64,000 nt of DNA from Bacillota bacterium (lineage in GTDB: Bacteria; Bacillota; Bacilli; Paenibacillales; UBA4045): contig JAEZQY010000018.1 in the NCBI GenBank assembly GCA_023441055.1, positions 1 to 64,000 on the forward strand. Direction: 5' to 3'. Positions within the stretch are counted from its first letter, which is position 1; each line of letters starts with the position of its first letter. The notes under the pieces are model-generated. The model saw only the letters and a program-made list of their open reading frames with translations. It was not told the DNA's origin and ran no database searches. The position numbers were made by a program, and so were the translations under genes. Of this stretch, positions 8,190-16,445 are shown in pieces.

Positions 8190-8633
8190 TTGAAGATAAG
8201 ATTAGGAACTAAGGATGACTGGGCGATTTTAGCGGATATATGGCTTAGGGTATCATTAAAGGCGCACGATTTCGTAGATGCTTCATACTGGATGTCGAGG
8301 AGAGACGAACTGGAAGTGAAATATCTCCCTCTATCACAGACGTATGTATGTATAGATGATGAAGAGATCATTGGTTTTATTTCAATGGTTGATGATTATT
8401 TGGCTGCTTTATTCATTGATGAAGCTTATCAAGGTAAAGGATATGGCGCTGCTCTGGTAGAGTACGTCAAGCGAAATAGAAGGTCTATTATGTTAAAGGT
8501 CTTTATGAATAATAAGTCGGCCTATCAATTTTACTTGAAGCAGGGATTTATTGTTGAACAGGAGTTAGTCGATCAGGAGACGAATGAGGGCGAGTATGTG
8601 ATGGTTTGGAACCGGATGGAGTGGATAAAATAA
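8190..8633 (+). CDS. GNAT-family N-acetyltransferase
   Basis: The 147-residue protein has the GNAT fold: the N-terminal strand MKIRLGTKDDWAILADIW, core strands around FISMVDDYLAALFID, and the acetyl-CoA loop Y-Q-G-K-G-Y-G (about residues 83-89), then LKVFMNNKSAYQFYLKQGF. It transfers an acetyl group from acetyl-CoA to an amine; the acceptor is unknown, and size and spacing resemble small YjaB/PhnO-type enzymes. The start is TTG 8190, with AAGGTGA 7 bp upstream; no ATG is better placed. The next gene (8762) is 128 bp away. Confidence 0.85.
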   Translation: MKIRLGTKDDWAILADIWLRVSLKAHDFVDASYWMSRRDELEVKYLPLSQTYVCIDDEEIIGFISMVDDYLAALFIDEAYQGKGYGAALVEYVKRNRRSIMLKVFMNNKSAYQFYLKQGFIVEQELVDQETNEGEYVMVWNRMEWIK

Positions 8634-8761
8634 AGCTTCTGATCTTACTCTTACCCGTCTGCATACAGAATAGTACAAATGGTTAAAGTAAAGCATGGTT
8701 CTATTGATAACTAAGCTGAGAATTGGCATGGAGAACGCAGACGAAAAACAGGAGTTGATGA

Positions 8762-9010
8762 ATGTTGTCAGAAAATAAAGAAATGAGCCCGGTCTCCGGT
8801 GAAATAGTGGAGGATGATGGGGTATATTCAAATGAATGGGGTCGGGAAGAGCTATTGAAGCGTGGAGATCGATTTCCTAGTGATCTGATGATGGGGAACA
8901 CAACTTGGGAACTAACTGAGCTCCCTTCTGAAGAACAGCAAGAAAAATTAGATGATCCCAGCAAGGATAAAAGAGATAAACATCTCCACATCAGGAGAGA
9001 CGCTAAATAG
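8762..9010 (+). CDS. Small acidic hypothetical protein
   Basis: This 82-residue hydrophilic, acidic protein has GGAG 7 bp before ATG 8762. The segment DDGVYSNEWGREELLKRGDR, then FPSD and TTWEL, weakly recalls YjzC-like or zinc-ribbon-derived small proteins (GVYxC...KKGDRFP...W), but the cysteines are absent. The C-terminal 25 residues are highly charged and probably disordered. No function can be given. Two hairpins follow at 9039-9089. Confidence 0.6.
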   Translation: MLSENKEMSPVSGEIVEDDGVYSNEWGREELLKRGDRFPSDLMMGNTTWELTELPSEEQQEKLDDPSKDKRDKHLHIRRDAK

Positions 9011-9038
9011 TAGTACAGAATTTACAGGGTTTTCAACA

Positions 9039-9089
9039 GTGGAGCCTCGCCTCCACCATGGGGCTATCATCCGGCTAGGATGGTAGCCC
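9039..9089. terminator. Two hairpins between convergent genes
   Basis: Two stems lie between the small protein (+) and the HxlR gene (-): GTGGAG/CTCCAC (9039-9056), and GGGCTATCATCC/GGATGGTAGCCC (9061-9089, one G-U pair). Neither is followed by a strong T-run, so they may act as a weak bidirectional terminator. Confidence 0.5.
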
Positions 9090-9116
9090 TAAGTATATGT
9101 TTTACGTGTGAAGTCC

Positions 9117-9440
9117 TCATCGTTCTACTTCTAACCAGGTTTGCGACCATTGTTCAATATCTCTGATGATCGGTTCGAAAGCTAAACCTTTATTCGTTAA
9201 CGAATATTCAATTCGTACAGGTGTCTCCGGATAAATTTCCCGCTTCACAATACCTTCGTTTTCTAAATCCTTTAACCTCTCCGAGAGGACCTTTCCACTT
9301 ATTCCAATTGCTGATTCAATATTGCAAAACCGCTGTGGCCCGGACAATAGCTGATAAATGATCATACCGGTCCATCGTTGGCCTATTAATTGCATGGCTC
9401 TTTCAAATCTTGGGCAAATTAAGTGTTCCAAACGAATCAC
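9117..9440 (-). CDS. HxlR-family regulator, YodB-like redox sensor candidate
   Basis: The 107-residue winged-helix protein has the HxlR signature (CPRFERAMQLIGQRWTGMII, GISGKVLSERLKDLENEGIV, PVRIEYSLTNKG). Cys9, just before the first helix, sits where YodB of Bacillus subtilis has its redox-active Cys6 (MCPKMESAF in YodB, from memory). It is the only Cys in the protein, which fits a quinone/diamide/disulfide-stress sensor. It is divergent from the DoxX-LLM-reductase operon and should repress that operon through the inverted repeats at 9503-9546. Start ATG 9440 has a GGAGTG-type site. Confidence 0.85.
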   Translation of the reverse strand: MIRLEHLICPRFERAMQLIGQRWTGMIIYQLLSGPQRFCNIESAIGISGKVLSERLKDLENEGIVKREIYPETPVRIEYSLTNKGLAFEPIIRDIEQWSQTWLEVER

Positions 9441-9502
9441 TCCTTCCTCTTTTCATAGTATATCACACTCAATAAGTAAACTCATTACTTTCCAGCAATA
9501 AC

Positions 9503-9546
9503 TAACTTGACATTAGTAAGTTATGAAAATATAATTACTTACGTAA
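9503..9546 (+). promoter_or_regulatory. Consensus promoter overlapped by HxlR-type inverted repeats
   Basis: A perfect sigma-A promoter, TTGACA (9507-9512), 17 bp, TATAAT (9530-9535), reads towards doxX. The inverted repeat TAACTT-9 bp-AAGTTA (9503-9523) straddles the -35, and the palindrome TTACGTAA (9539-9546) lies just past the -10. A repressor bound at either would block polymerase, consistent with control by the divergent HxlR protein. Confidence 0.7.
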
Positions 9547-9625
9547 AGTTACTAACTGATAAATCGATATTAAGTCAGATCTAGTCGGTTAGAAACAACC
9601 ATCATGAAGAAGGAGTGCAAGGGAT

Positions 9626-10045
9626 ATGATAAGCAAAGAGGAATGGGGTTCGTTACTGTTAAGAGTATTTCTCGGGATCACATTCTTGGTACACGGTATT
9701 GACAAATTTCAAGGCGGCATTTCGAATACGGCTGGCTTTTTTGAAAGCTTGGGTCTTCCAGGCTTCTCGGCTTACATTGTTGCCTTAATTGAGCTTATAG
9801 GCGGTATCGCTTTGATATTGGGGCTTGGAACAAGGGTTGTGGCTGGTTTGTTGGTTATTATTCTGGCTGTGGCGACAATGAAGGTGAAACTCGCGGTCGG
9901 ATTCCTTGGGAACGGGCAAATGGCGGGTTATGAACTTGATCTAGCTCTATTAGTGATAGCTGTTTATCTCGCATTGAAGGGCAGAACCTTGTGGGCTGTA
10001 GATAATATCCTGTTCCGTCCAAAGCATGATAATAAGGGAATGTAA
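9626..10045 (+). CDS. DoxX-family membrane protein
   Basis: The product is 139 residues with four transmembrane segments (about 8-26, 47-65, 70-92, 100-120) and family-typical LLRVFLGITFLVHGIDKF, LPGFSAYIVALIELIGG and GLGTRVVAG. DoxX/MhqP-type proteins are membrane partners in quinone or redox-stress operons; the exact reaction is not established. It is first in an operon of three. Its TAA overlaps the ATG of the LLM gene by one base, implying translational coupling. The consensus promoter at 9507 drives it. Confidence 0.88.
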   Translation: MISKEEWGSLLLRVFLGITFLVHGIDKFQGGISNTAGFFESLGLPGFSAYIVALIELIGGIALILGLGTRVVAGLLVIILAVATMKVKLAVGFLGNGQMAGYELDLALLVIAVYLALKGRTLWAVDNILFRPKHDNKGM

Positions 10046-11082
10046 TGGAGATCGGTATCTATACCTTGGCAGACATAGGTCCAGATCCTCACACCGGAAC
10101 AACGGTGAGTGCACAGCAACGAATAATGGCGATTATTGAAGCGGCCAAACTCGCTGATGAAGCTGGACTTGATGTCTTTGGGGTGGGTGAACACCATCGG
10201 TTGGATTACGCTGTATCCGCGACACCAGTGGTATTAGCAGCTATTAGCCAGAATACCAAACGAATCAAACTGACAAGCGCAACCACAGTGTTAAGCACAG
10301 TCGATCCCGTTCGCCTGTTTGAGGACTTTGCCACATTGGATCTGCTCTCGGATGGGCGCGCAGAAATCATCGCGGGTCGAGGGGCGTTCGTGGAGTCGTA
10401 CCCTCTATTTGGTTACGACACCCAAAATTATGACGAGTTGTTCGCGGAACATCTGGACTTATTCTTAACCCTTAGCAAGAAGGAAAAGATTACATGGAGC
10501 GGTCAATTTCGCTCTCCGCTGAGGAACGTTGAAGTGTCCCCACGCCCTGTACAGCAGCAGTTACCCCTATGGGTTGGTGTTGGGGGCACGCTGGAAAGCG
10601 CAGCCCGTGCAGGACGTCTAGGTGTTGGGATGGCTATCGCGATGTTAGGCGGCGATCCGAAACGGTTCATGCCTCTGGTGGAAGCATACCGTCATGCAGG
10701 TATTAAGGCGGGGCATGAACGGCAAGACCTCAAATTAGGTGTTACGGGTCATGGGTACATCTCCAGGACCACTCAACAAGCCAAGGATGAATACTATCCG
10801 TATTATTCAAATTATTGGTCATATGTAAATCGGCAGCGAGGGATGGCATTCAAGATGACACGTGCTGATTTTGAATATATGTCGGGACCGGACACGGCTT
10901 TGTTCGTAGGCAGTCCGCAACAGATCGTAGAGAAGATCCTTCGTCAATATGAGCTGTTCGGGCATCAGCGTTTCATTGTTCAGATTGACATCGGCGGTTT
11001 ACCGTTCGATAAAGTTGCTGAAGGCATTGAGCTGATAGCGACAGAGGTAGCGCCAATCGTTCGGAAAGCAACGAGTAAGTAA
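10045..11082 (+). CDS. LLM-class flavin-dependent monooxygenase (SP_0267-like group)
   Basis: The protein has 345 residues and a luciferase-like TIM barrel, with MEIGIYTLADIGPDPHTG, LDVFGVGEHHRLDYAVS, ATTVLSTVDPVRLFEDFATL and GRAEIIAGRGAFVESYPLFG. This matches the Atu2307/SP_0267 group of LLM enzymes as I remember it. It is a cytoplasmic FMNH2-dependent oxidoreductase of unknown substrate. The neighbouring FMN reductase gene could supply reduced flavin. A paralogue lies at 32,786-33,841 with its own MarR regulator. Start and frame are secure because of the TAATG overlap with doxX. Confidence 0.88.
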   Translation: MEIGIYTLADIGPDPHTGTTVSAQQRIMAIIEAAKLADEAGLDVFGVGEHHRLDYAVSATPVVLAAISQNTKRIKLTSATTVLSTVDPVRLFEDFATLDLLSDGRAEIIAGRGAFVESYPLFGYDTQNYDELFAEHLDLFLTLSKKEKITWSGQFRSPLRNVEVSPRPVQQQLPLWVGVGGTLESAARAGRLGVGMAIAMLGGDPKRFMPLVEAYRHAGIKAGHERQDLKLGVTGHGYISRTTQQAKDEYYPYYSNYWSYVNRQRGMAFKMTRADFEYMSGPDTALFVGSPQQIVEKILRQYELFGHQRFIVQIDIGGLPFDKVAEGIELIATEVAPIVRKATSK

Positions 11083-11160
11083 GTTCATTTAATAAAGGCG
11101 GTGCGATTTATGGGTTTACTAGACAAACTATTCGGCAGAACAGTCAAGGAGGAAAAGACA

Positions 11161-11703
11161 ATGACAAAACTAAATATCGGTATTATTTTAGGAAGCACAC
11201 GTGAAGGACGAGTTAGCCCGCAAGTAGGAGAATGGGTGAAAAAAATAGCTGACCTGCGCGAGGACGCTAATTATGAGATTGTAGATATTGCTGATTTTAA
11301 ATTACCATTCTTAGGCACGACCGATGGCTCAGAGCCGGGAATCGCTGCTTGGAATCAAAAGCTGGCAGAATTAGATGGTTTTGTATTCATTGTTCAAGAA
11401 TACAACCACAGCATTACAGGCGCTTTGAAGAATGCACTGGATTTCGCACGAGAAGTATGGAATAACAAGGCGGCTGGGATCGTAAGCTATGGCTCTACAG
11501 GTGGTGCTCGCGCTGCTGAGCATCTGCGGGGGATCATGGGTGAATTGTTGATTGCAGATGTTCGTGTTCATCCGACATTGTCCTTGTTCACAGACTTTGA
11601 AGACGGTGCTATCTTCAAACCGCAGGATCTGCATCAGAATAATGTGAATGAAATGCTTGATCAAGTTATAGCGTGGAGCGGCGCGTTAAAGACATTAAGA
11701 TAA
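11161..11703 (+). CDS. NADPH-dependent FMN reductase (flavodoxin-like)
   Basis: The 180-residue protein starts at ATG 11161 (AGGAGG 8 bp upstream). It has the FMN phosphate loop GSTREGRVSPQVGEW near residue 10, EYNHSITGALKNALDF near 80-95, and VSYGSTGGARAAEHLRG. It reduces FMN or quinones with NAD(P)H and is a natural partner of the LLM monooxygenase upstream. In-frame starts at 11101 (GTG) and 11110 (ATG, with AAAGGCGG upstream) would add MGLLDKLFGRTVKEEKT, an amphipathic head also seen in other Bacillota proteins, so two forms may be made. A strong terminator follows. Confidence 0.87.
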   Translation: MTKLNIGIILGSTREGRVSPQVGEWVKKIADLREDANYEIVDIADFKLPFLGTTDGSEPGIAAWNQKLAELDGFVFIVQEYNHSITGALKNALDFAREVWNNKAAGIVSYGSTGGARAAEHLRGIMGELLIADVRVHPTLSLFTDFEDGAIFKPQDLHQNNVNEMLDQVIAWSGALKTLR

Positions 11704-11721
11704 TAAACGAACTGCATCCCA

Positions 11722-11751
11722 CCCCTGACCAGCTCGCGGTCAGGGGTTTTC
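11722..11751 (+). terminator. Rho-independent terminator after the FMN reductase
   Basis: CCCCTGACC (11722-11730) and GGTCAGGGG (11738-11746) pair perfectly, with a 7-nt loop and TTTTCT after the stem. It ends the doxX operon. Confidence 0.88.
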
Positions 11752-11849
11752 TACGCGAGCAAAGACTGCTGTCCTTATTTGTGGTAATATATTAAAATTT
11801 AGGATATGATTGTGCTAGTTCGAAGTATGTTGATGAAGGGTTGAATATT

Positions 11850-13112
11850 TTGAATGTTGTGAAGGAATTGTTACTTCAGCAATTTTTCGCCCTGATGCCG
11901 TTTGTCATGTATAACATCTATTATCGGGATAAGATGCAGAATTACGATCGAAAATTTATCATCATCACCAGCGTAATTTGTCTGTTCCTTTCAATGACTT
12001 TTGGGACAGGTATCATTACTGGTTTCTTCTATGATAGCAGATTTGTTATCCTATTTTTCGGACTCATTTTTGGTGGATTGCAGACTGGATTTATTCTTCT
12101 CTTTGAATTCGTACTTTACCGTATTTATTTAGGTGGAGATGGAACATGGCCCTCGATGATAACGATGTCTATTGCGTTTCCATTGTCTATTCTTCTATAT
12201 AAATTGTATCTGAATGTCCAACGGAAATCGCTGATTATTCTCATGGCCGGCTTTATTATCTCCATCATCCCATTAGCTACCATATATATTCGTAATCCCG
12301 TGGACGTTACATCACATCTTGTGTTTCATACTTTTGCGATTCCTATTCAAAATGCTATTGGCATTTGGATGCTAGTTCCTCTATTTCAAAGGGCGGTTTC
12401 GAATAAGGAGTTATTTATTATCTATGCCAAAAACGAAAAAATGGAAGCGATCAGTCATGTTGCGGCTTCGCTAGTTCATGAAGTGCGAAATCCGTTAACA
12501 ACGGTGAAAGGCTTTCTGCAATTGATCCGTAAAAACCCAATGGAAAGGAATAAAGTAGAGGGCTATATCGACATATGTACGGAGGAGATTCAGCGCACAG
12601 AAAGCATACTTTCCGAATATCTATCCATATCAAAACCGAACGCTGAAAAGCAGGAAACAGTTGATTTATACAATCAAATGCAAGCCGTCATAGAAGTGAT
12701 GAAGCCTTATGCGAATATGTACAGTGTCGAATTGGTTATGAATAAAGCAATGGGGCCGATTCATATTCTGGCGAATCAGGATAAAATGAAGCAGTTCCTT
12801 GTTAATTTTATTAAAAATGCGATCGAAGCTTGCTCCAATGTTCCTAGTGGCGAGGTAAGCCTTCGACTTGAAGTCTGTGCTGGGAAGGCTCTACTTACGA
12901 TAAAAGACAACGGGGTCGGGATGAGTCAGGAACAAGTCAAACGCTTGGGATCGATCTATTTCTCGACAAAAACAAATGGCACGGGATTAGGACTAACATT
13001 CTCTTACCAGGTCATTCACGAATTAGGTGGATCGGTATCTGTACATAGCATTCCACAGGTTGGAACCCAATTTACCATCAAATTACCAATCCTTAAGAGG
13101 AATACATGTTGA
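11850..13112 (+). CDS. Membrane histidine kinase, KinB/LytS-5TM type
   Basis: About 420 residues. Six or so hydrophobic helices in residues 1-185 (including FGLIFGGLQTGFILLFEFVLY) form a 5TMR-LYT-like sensor. A KinB-style HisKA follows with H210 in LVHEVRNPLTTVKGF, then the ATPase boxes NFIKNAIEAC (N), DNGVGMS (G1) and TGLGLTFSYQVI (G2). In Bacillota such kinases feed the sporulation phosphorelay; no response regulator lies beside it, which fits an orphan phosphorelay kinase. The start was set at TTG 11850 because GAAGGG is 9 bp upstream; TTG 11841 would touch that site. Confidence 0.85.
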   Translation: MNVVKELLLQQFFALMPFVMYNIYYRDKMQNYDRKFIIITSVICLFLSMTFGTGIITGFFYDSRFVILFFGLIFGGLQTGFILLFEFVLYRIYLGGDGTWPSMITMSIAFPLSILLYKLYLNVQRKSLIILMAGFIISIIPLATIYIRNPVDVTSHLVFHTFAIPIQNAIGIWMLVPLFQRAVSNKELFIIYAKNEKMEAISHVAASLVHEVRNPLTTVKGFLQLIRKNPMERNKVEGYIDICTEEIQRTESILSEYLSISKPNAEKQETVDLYNQMQAVIEVMKPYANMYSVELVMNKAMGPIHILANQDKMKQFLVNFIKNAIEACSNVPSGEVSLRLEVCAGKALLTIKDNGVGMSQEQVKRLGSIYFSTKTNGTGLGLTFSYQVIHELGGSVSVHSIPQVGTQFTIKLPILKRNTC

Positions 13113-13137
13113 CACTAGCCGTAACAAAAGCTATATA
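13109..13137 (+). promoter_or_regulatory. Sigma-A promoter upstream of the TetR stub and GH78 gene
   Basis: TTGACA (13109-13114), 17 bp, TATATA (13132-13137). The -35 overlaps the stop codon of the histidine kinase. It would transcribe the TetR remnant and the rhamnosidase. Confidence 0.6.
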
Positions 13138-13165
13138 TTAGTGTACTCTAAAAGAGGGATTTGCA

Positions 13166-13288
13166 GTGAAAACGAAACAGCGCATCTTACATACTACTGT
13201 CCAACTGTTCAATGAATCCGGGACGGGGAAAACTTCGACAAATCACATCGCGCCCATTCACTCGGGATCAGCTGATCATCGGTGGTGA
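13166..13288 (+). pseudogene. TetR-family regulator stub
   Basis: GTG 13166 is preceded by AAAGAGGGA at good spacing and opens a 40-codon frame. Its first part, VKTKQRILHTTVQLFNESG then GKTSTNHIA, is the beginning of a TetR helix-turn-helix. The homology then stops (PIHSGSADHRW, TGA at 13286-13288) where the recognition helix should follow. The rest of the gene is missing and the GH78 gene starts 41 bp later. I read it as a deletion remnant whose promoter may now serve the rhamnosidase. Confidence 0.65.
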
Positions 13289-13329
13289 TAGGATTAACCA
13301 TGGGCACATATGGAATAAGGAGTGATCTT

Positions 13330-15507
13330 ATGCGTAAACAATGGACAGCAGCATGGATTCAAGATCCGCAGTTCGCGAGTCAGAAGCCTCTTAGTATGTT
13401 GCATAAGGAGCTTGAACCGGTCAAGCATGAACATCCGGAGTATTTGCGAAATCGACATCATCTTTTCCGTAAGACCTTCGAGCTCTCAGAGCTGCCCAAT
13501 CAAGCACTACTTGAGCTGACGGCAGATGATTATTACAAGCTCTATATCAATGGTTCATTCGTATCGCAAGGACCTGCACAAGGCTATCCGTATCATTATT
13601 ACTATAATCGGCTGGATATTCGATCCTATCTGCAGGAAGGGCTGAATGTTCTAGCTGTTCATGTCTATTATCATGGGTCCGTGAATCGGTCCTATAACAG
13701 CGGGGATTTACGGCAGGGGCTCATTGCAGAGCTTAAGTGGGACGATTGTGTTCAAATCCGAACCGATCATTCCTGGCGAGCAGTGGAAACCAAAGCCTAC
13801 GGGCAAGGAGCGGCGATCGGTTACGAGACGCAGTATCTAGAAATGATAGACAGCCGGCTTGCGCACAAGGGCTGGACGCTGCCGGATTACGATGATACCC
13901 AGTGGGAATGGGCTGTGCCTCGGCAAACTATCGATTATACATTCGCTCTCCAGCCCACGCCCCCTTTGAGCGTCTATGAGGTTCAGCCAGCCAGCGTTCG
14001 GAGGCTGTCTTCCGGACATTATCTCATTGATTTCGGAACGGAGCTGACAGGACAATTCACCATGCAAGCAAGCGGACGCGCAGGGCAGCAAATTGAGATC
14101 CTATGCGGCGAGGAATTGCATCCGAACGGTTTAAACGTGAGGTATGAGATGCGGTGTAACTGCACCTATAAGGAATTGTGGACCTTGTCGGGAGAGGCAG
14201 GCGAGTCGCCTGATTTTTATGATTATAAAGCGTTTCGTTATGTCGAAGTAATAGGACCCGATGACGCGATTCTACCAGAACGCTTTGGAGCGATTGTACG
14301 CCATTATCCGATGGATCAAGATCAATGTCAATTTCAGAGCAGTGACACCATATTGAATCAGATATGGGAGATATGCAAGAGCGGCGTTCAATACGGCTCG
14401 CAAGAGAATTATGTCGATTGTCCGTCGCGTGAGAAAGGTCAGTATTTGGGTGATAACACCGTGATCGGTCATTCGCATTTGTATCTTAGCGGAGATGTAC
14501 GACTATTCAAGAAAGCCATAGCGGATTTCGCTTTGAGTGCTAGAGCTTGTCCGGGCTTGCTTGCGGTTGCTCCCGGGAATTTCATGCAGGAGATCGCCGA
14601 TTTCTCGCTGCAGTGGCCGATGCAGCTCTGGCAATACTATACGTACAGCGGAGACTTGGACTTTCTGCGCCGTATGGCGCCTATTGCCGAGGGGATACTC
14701 GCGTATTTCCAAAGGTATGAAAATGAACATGGGCTGCTGGAGCATGTTATGGAGAAGTGGAACCTCGTGGATTGGCCGGATAACCTGAGAGACGGCTATG
14801 ATTTTCCGCTGACTAGACCGGTTGGAGAAGGCTGCCACAATGTGATCAATGCCTGGTATTATGGCTGCCTAGAAACGGTAAATCAGATAAGGGAGACCCT
14901 TGGGCAAGCCCCTGCAGACCTCTCTCTTGTGAGGGCAGCATTTTTAGATGCATTCTATAATGAGGCTGCGAAGCTGTTCGTAGATGCTGTGGGCTCCAGC
15001 CACTCGGCATTGCATGCGAATGTCCTGCCGCTATTGTTCGGGCTTGCACCGAAGGAATCTATCCCAGAAATTGTGAGCATGATTCGCAAGAAACGGCTTA
15101 GCTGCGGTGTGTACTTTGCCTATTTTGTGCTCAAAGCACTGGCTAAGGTGAAGGAGCATGGGCTTATCTATGAGCTTATTCGCTGTGAGGATGAGCGTTC
15201 ATGGGTGAACATGCTACGCGAGGGCGCGACAACCTGTTTCGAGGCTTGGGGGAAGGATCAGAAGTGGAATACCAGCCTGTGCCATCCATGGGCAAGCGCG
15301 CCGATTCCGTTATTGGTTGAGGAGATCATCGGGCTGAAGCCGGGCGAGCCAGGGTGGAAGAAGATCATATTTAAGCCCCGCATACCTGAGGGTCTCAGTT
15401 CTATGCACTTCGAAATGAATGTGCCTACCGGACGAATAAAAGTGAAGGTTGAAGCGGGTATATGCACGATTGAAGCACCTGAGGGTGTGGTTGTTGTCAG
15501 AGAATAA
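13330..15507 (+). CDS. GH78-like alpha-L-rhamnosidase
   Basis: The 725-residue protein has no signal peptide. N-terminal jelly-roll regions (FRKTFELSELP, LELTADDYYKLYINGSFV) resemble the Bac_rhamnosid_N/CBM67-like modules. The (alpha/alpha)6 core contains YVDCPSREKGQYLGDN near residue 364 and EKWNLVDWPDNLRDGYDF near 475, with the C-terminal beta-domain at 640-725. GH78 enzymes release L-rhamnose by inversion. The DCPSREKGQ box differs from the common DCPQRDERLGW box, so specificity may differ. The true start is ATG 13330, with AAGGAGTGA 6 bp upstream; an open frame from 13282 covers the TetR stub end. It acts in the cytoplasm on imported oligosaccharide, by inference. Confidence 0.82.
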   Translation: MRKQWTAAWIQDPQFASQKPLSMLHKELEPVKHEHPEYLRNRHHLFRKTFELSELPNQALLELTADDYYKLYINGSFVSQGPAQGYPYHYYYNRLDIRSYLQEGLNVLAVHVYYHGSVNRSYNSGDLRQGLIAELKWDDCVQIRTDHSWRAVETKAYGQGAAIGYETQYLEMIDSRLAHKGWTLPDYDDTQWEWAVPRQTIDYTFALQPTPPLSVYEVQPASVRRLSSGHYLIDFGTELTGQFTMQASGRAGQQIEILCGEELHPNGLNVRYEMRCNCTYKELWTLSGEAGESPDFYDYKAFRYVEVIGPDDAILPERFGAIVRHYPMDQDQCQFQSSDTILNQIWEICKSGVQYGSQENYVDCPSREKGQYLGDNTVIGHSHLYLSGDVRLFKKAIADFALSARACPGLLAVAPGNFMQEIADFSLQWPMQLWQYYTYSGDLDFLRRMAPIAEGILAYFQRYENEHGLLEHVMEKWNLVDWPDNLRDGYDFPLTRPVGEGCHNVINAWYYGCLETVNQIRETLGQAPADLSLVRAAFLDAFYNEAAKLFVDAVGSSHSALHANVLPLLFGLAPKESIPEIVSMIRKKRLSCGVYFAYFVLKALAKVKEHGLIYELIRCEDERSWVNMLREGATTCFEAWGKDQKWNTSLCHPWASAPIPLLVEEIIGLKPGEPGWKKIIFKPRIPEGLSSMHFEMNVPTGRIKVKVEAGICTIEAPEGVVVVRE

Positions 15508-15573
15508 TGGGATGGACCAATGCATCGTAAGATTGGACGCGTCCTTGGTTAATCTCTTCGCCTCCACCAATAC

Positions 15574-15611
15574 CATGTGAAACCCGACCGCGTGAGGTCG
15601 GGTTTCACATG
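15574..15611. terminator. Bidirectional hairpin between GH78 and WrbA-like genes
   Basis: CATGTGAAACCCGACC (15574-15589) pairs perfectly over 16 bp with 15596-15611, loop GCGTGA. It lies between convergent genes and has no long T-run on either side, but the stem is strong. Confidence 0.72.
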
Positions 15612-15661
15612 CGAGGAAATGATTCTGGTAGCGTAACTATCGGAAAGCGGCAATTATACTA

Positions 15662-16312
15662 TTATGTTCCCTGGAAATTCGGATTTTTGTGTAGGGACAG
15701 GCTGAAGATACCTTGCTTTACCCAACTGCCAATTTGGACTGTACGTTGTGCTTGATATTTGACTGCCTCTTGCACGTCTTCTACCATATTGCCATTATGA
15801 TCGACAGTAACACTTGTTCCATATGGGTTTCCTCCTGCGGCAAATAGTTTAGGATCTGTGTATCCAGGTGCGGCAATGATCGCTCCCCAATGGAACATTG
15901 AGGTGTATAGGGATAAGATTGTGGCTTCTTGCCCGCCGTGTGGATTTTGTGCCGATGCCATAGCACTTACAACCTTATTTGATGTCTTGCCTTGAAACCA
16001 TAGGCCTCCTGTGGTATCGAGAAATTGTTGCATCTGGGATGGTATATTGCCAAATCTTGTAGGAGTGCTGAAGATGATCGCATCGGCCCATTCAATATCT
16101 CGCAATGTAACCTCAGGTACGTTCCGAGTCAACTCTAAAAAAGCCTTCCAAGATGGTTTTTGTTCAATTACTGCTTGTGGTGCAGTTTCCGGAACCTTTA
16201 ATAATCTAACATCTGCACCAACAGCTTGTGCGCCTACAGATGCCCACTTGGCTAATTGATAATTCGTTCCGTTTGCACTGTAGTAAATAATAGCTGTTCT
16301 AATTTTTTTCAC
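15662..16312 (-). CDS. WrbA-like NAD(P)H:quinone oxidoreductase / flavodoxin-fold protein
   Basis: The 216-residue flavodoxin-fold protein has an FMN phosphate loop in YYSANGTNYQLAKWA, the WrbA-type stretch WADAIIFSTPTRFGNIPSQM then QQFLDTTGGLW, and ASAQNPHGGQEATILSLYT. WrbA enzymes reduce quinones by two electrons and protect against quinone stress. The start is GTG 16312, with AGGAGGAG 7 bp upstream. It is divergent from an HxlR regulator at 16446, the usual arrangement for HxlR-controlled quinone reductases. Cytoplasmic. The insert after the GG-WF region is about the normal WrbA length. Confidence 0.87.
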   Translation of the reverse strand: MKKIRTAIIYYSANGTNYQLAKWASVGAQAVGADVRLLKVPETAPQAVIEQKPSWKAFLELTRNVPEVTLRDIEWADAIIFSTPTRFGNIPSQMQQFLDTTGGLWFQGKTSNKVVSAMASAQNPHGGQEATILSLYTSMFHWGAIIAAPGYTDPKLFAAGGNPYGTSVTVDHNGNMVEDVQEAVKYQAQRTVQIGSWVKQGIFSLSLHKNPNFQGT

Positions 16313-16354
16313 ACCAAACTCCTCCTAGAATAGATTCTTTATACTTACTTTGGA

Positions 16355-16375
16355 TTATTATAGGTGATATAATAA
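16355..16375. promoter_or_regulatory. Candidate HxlR operator between divergent genes
   Basis: TTATTATA (16355-16362), 5-bp spacer, TATAATAA (16368-16375): a perfect 8-bp inverted repeat midway between the WrbA-like and HxlR genes. It also contains -10-like TATAAT, so a bound regulator could close both promoters. Confidence 0.5.
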
Positions 16376-16445
16376 GATGTAAAAAGTACGCACATTAAAG
16401 TGGTGTGGTATGTGAAATGATACTATTATGCGGGGATTGGTGTTA

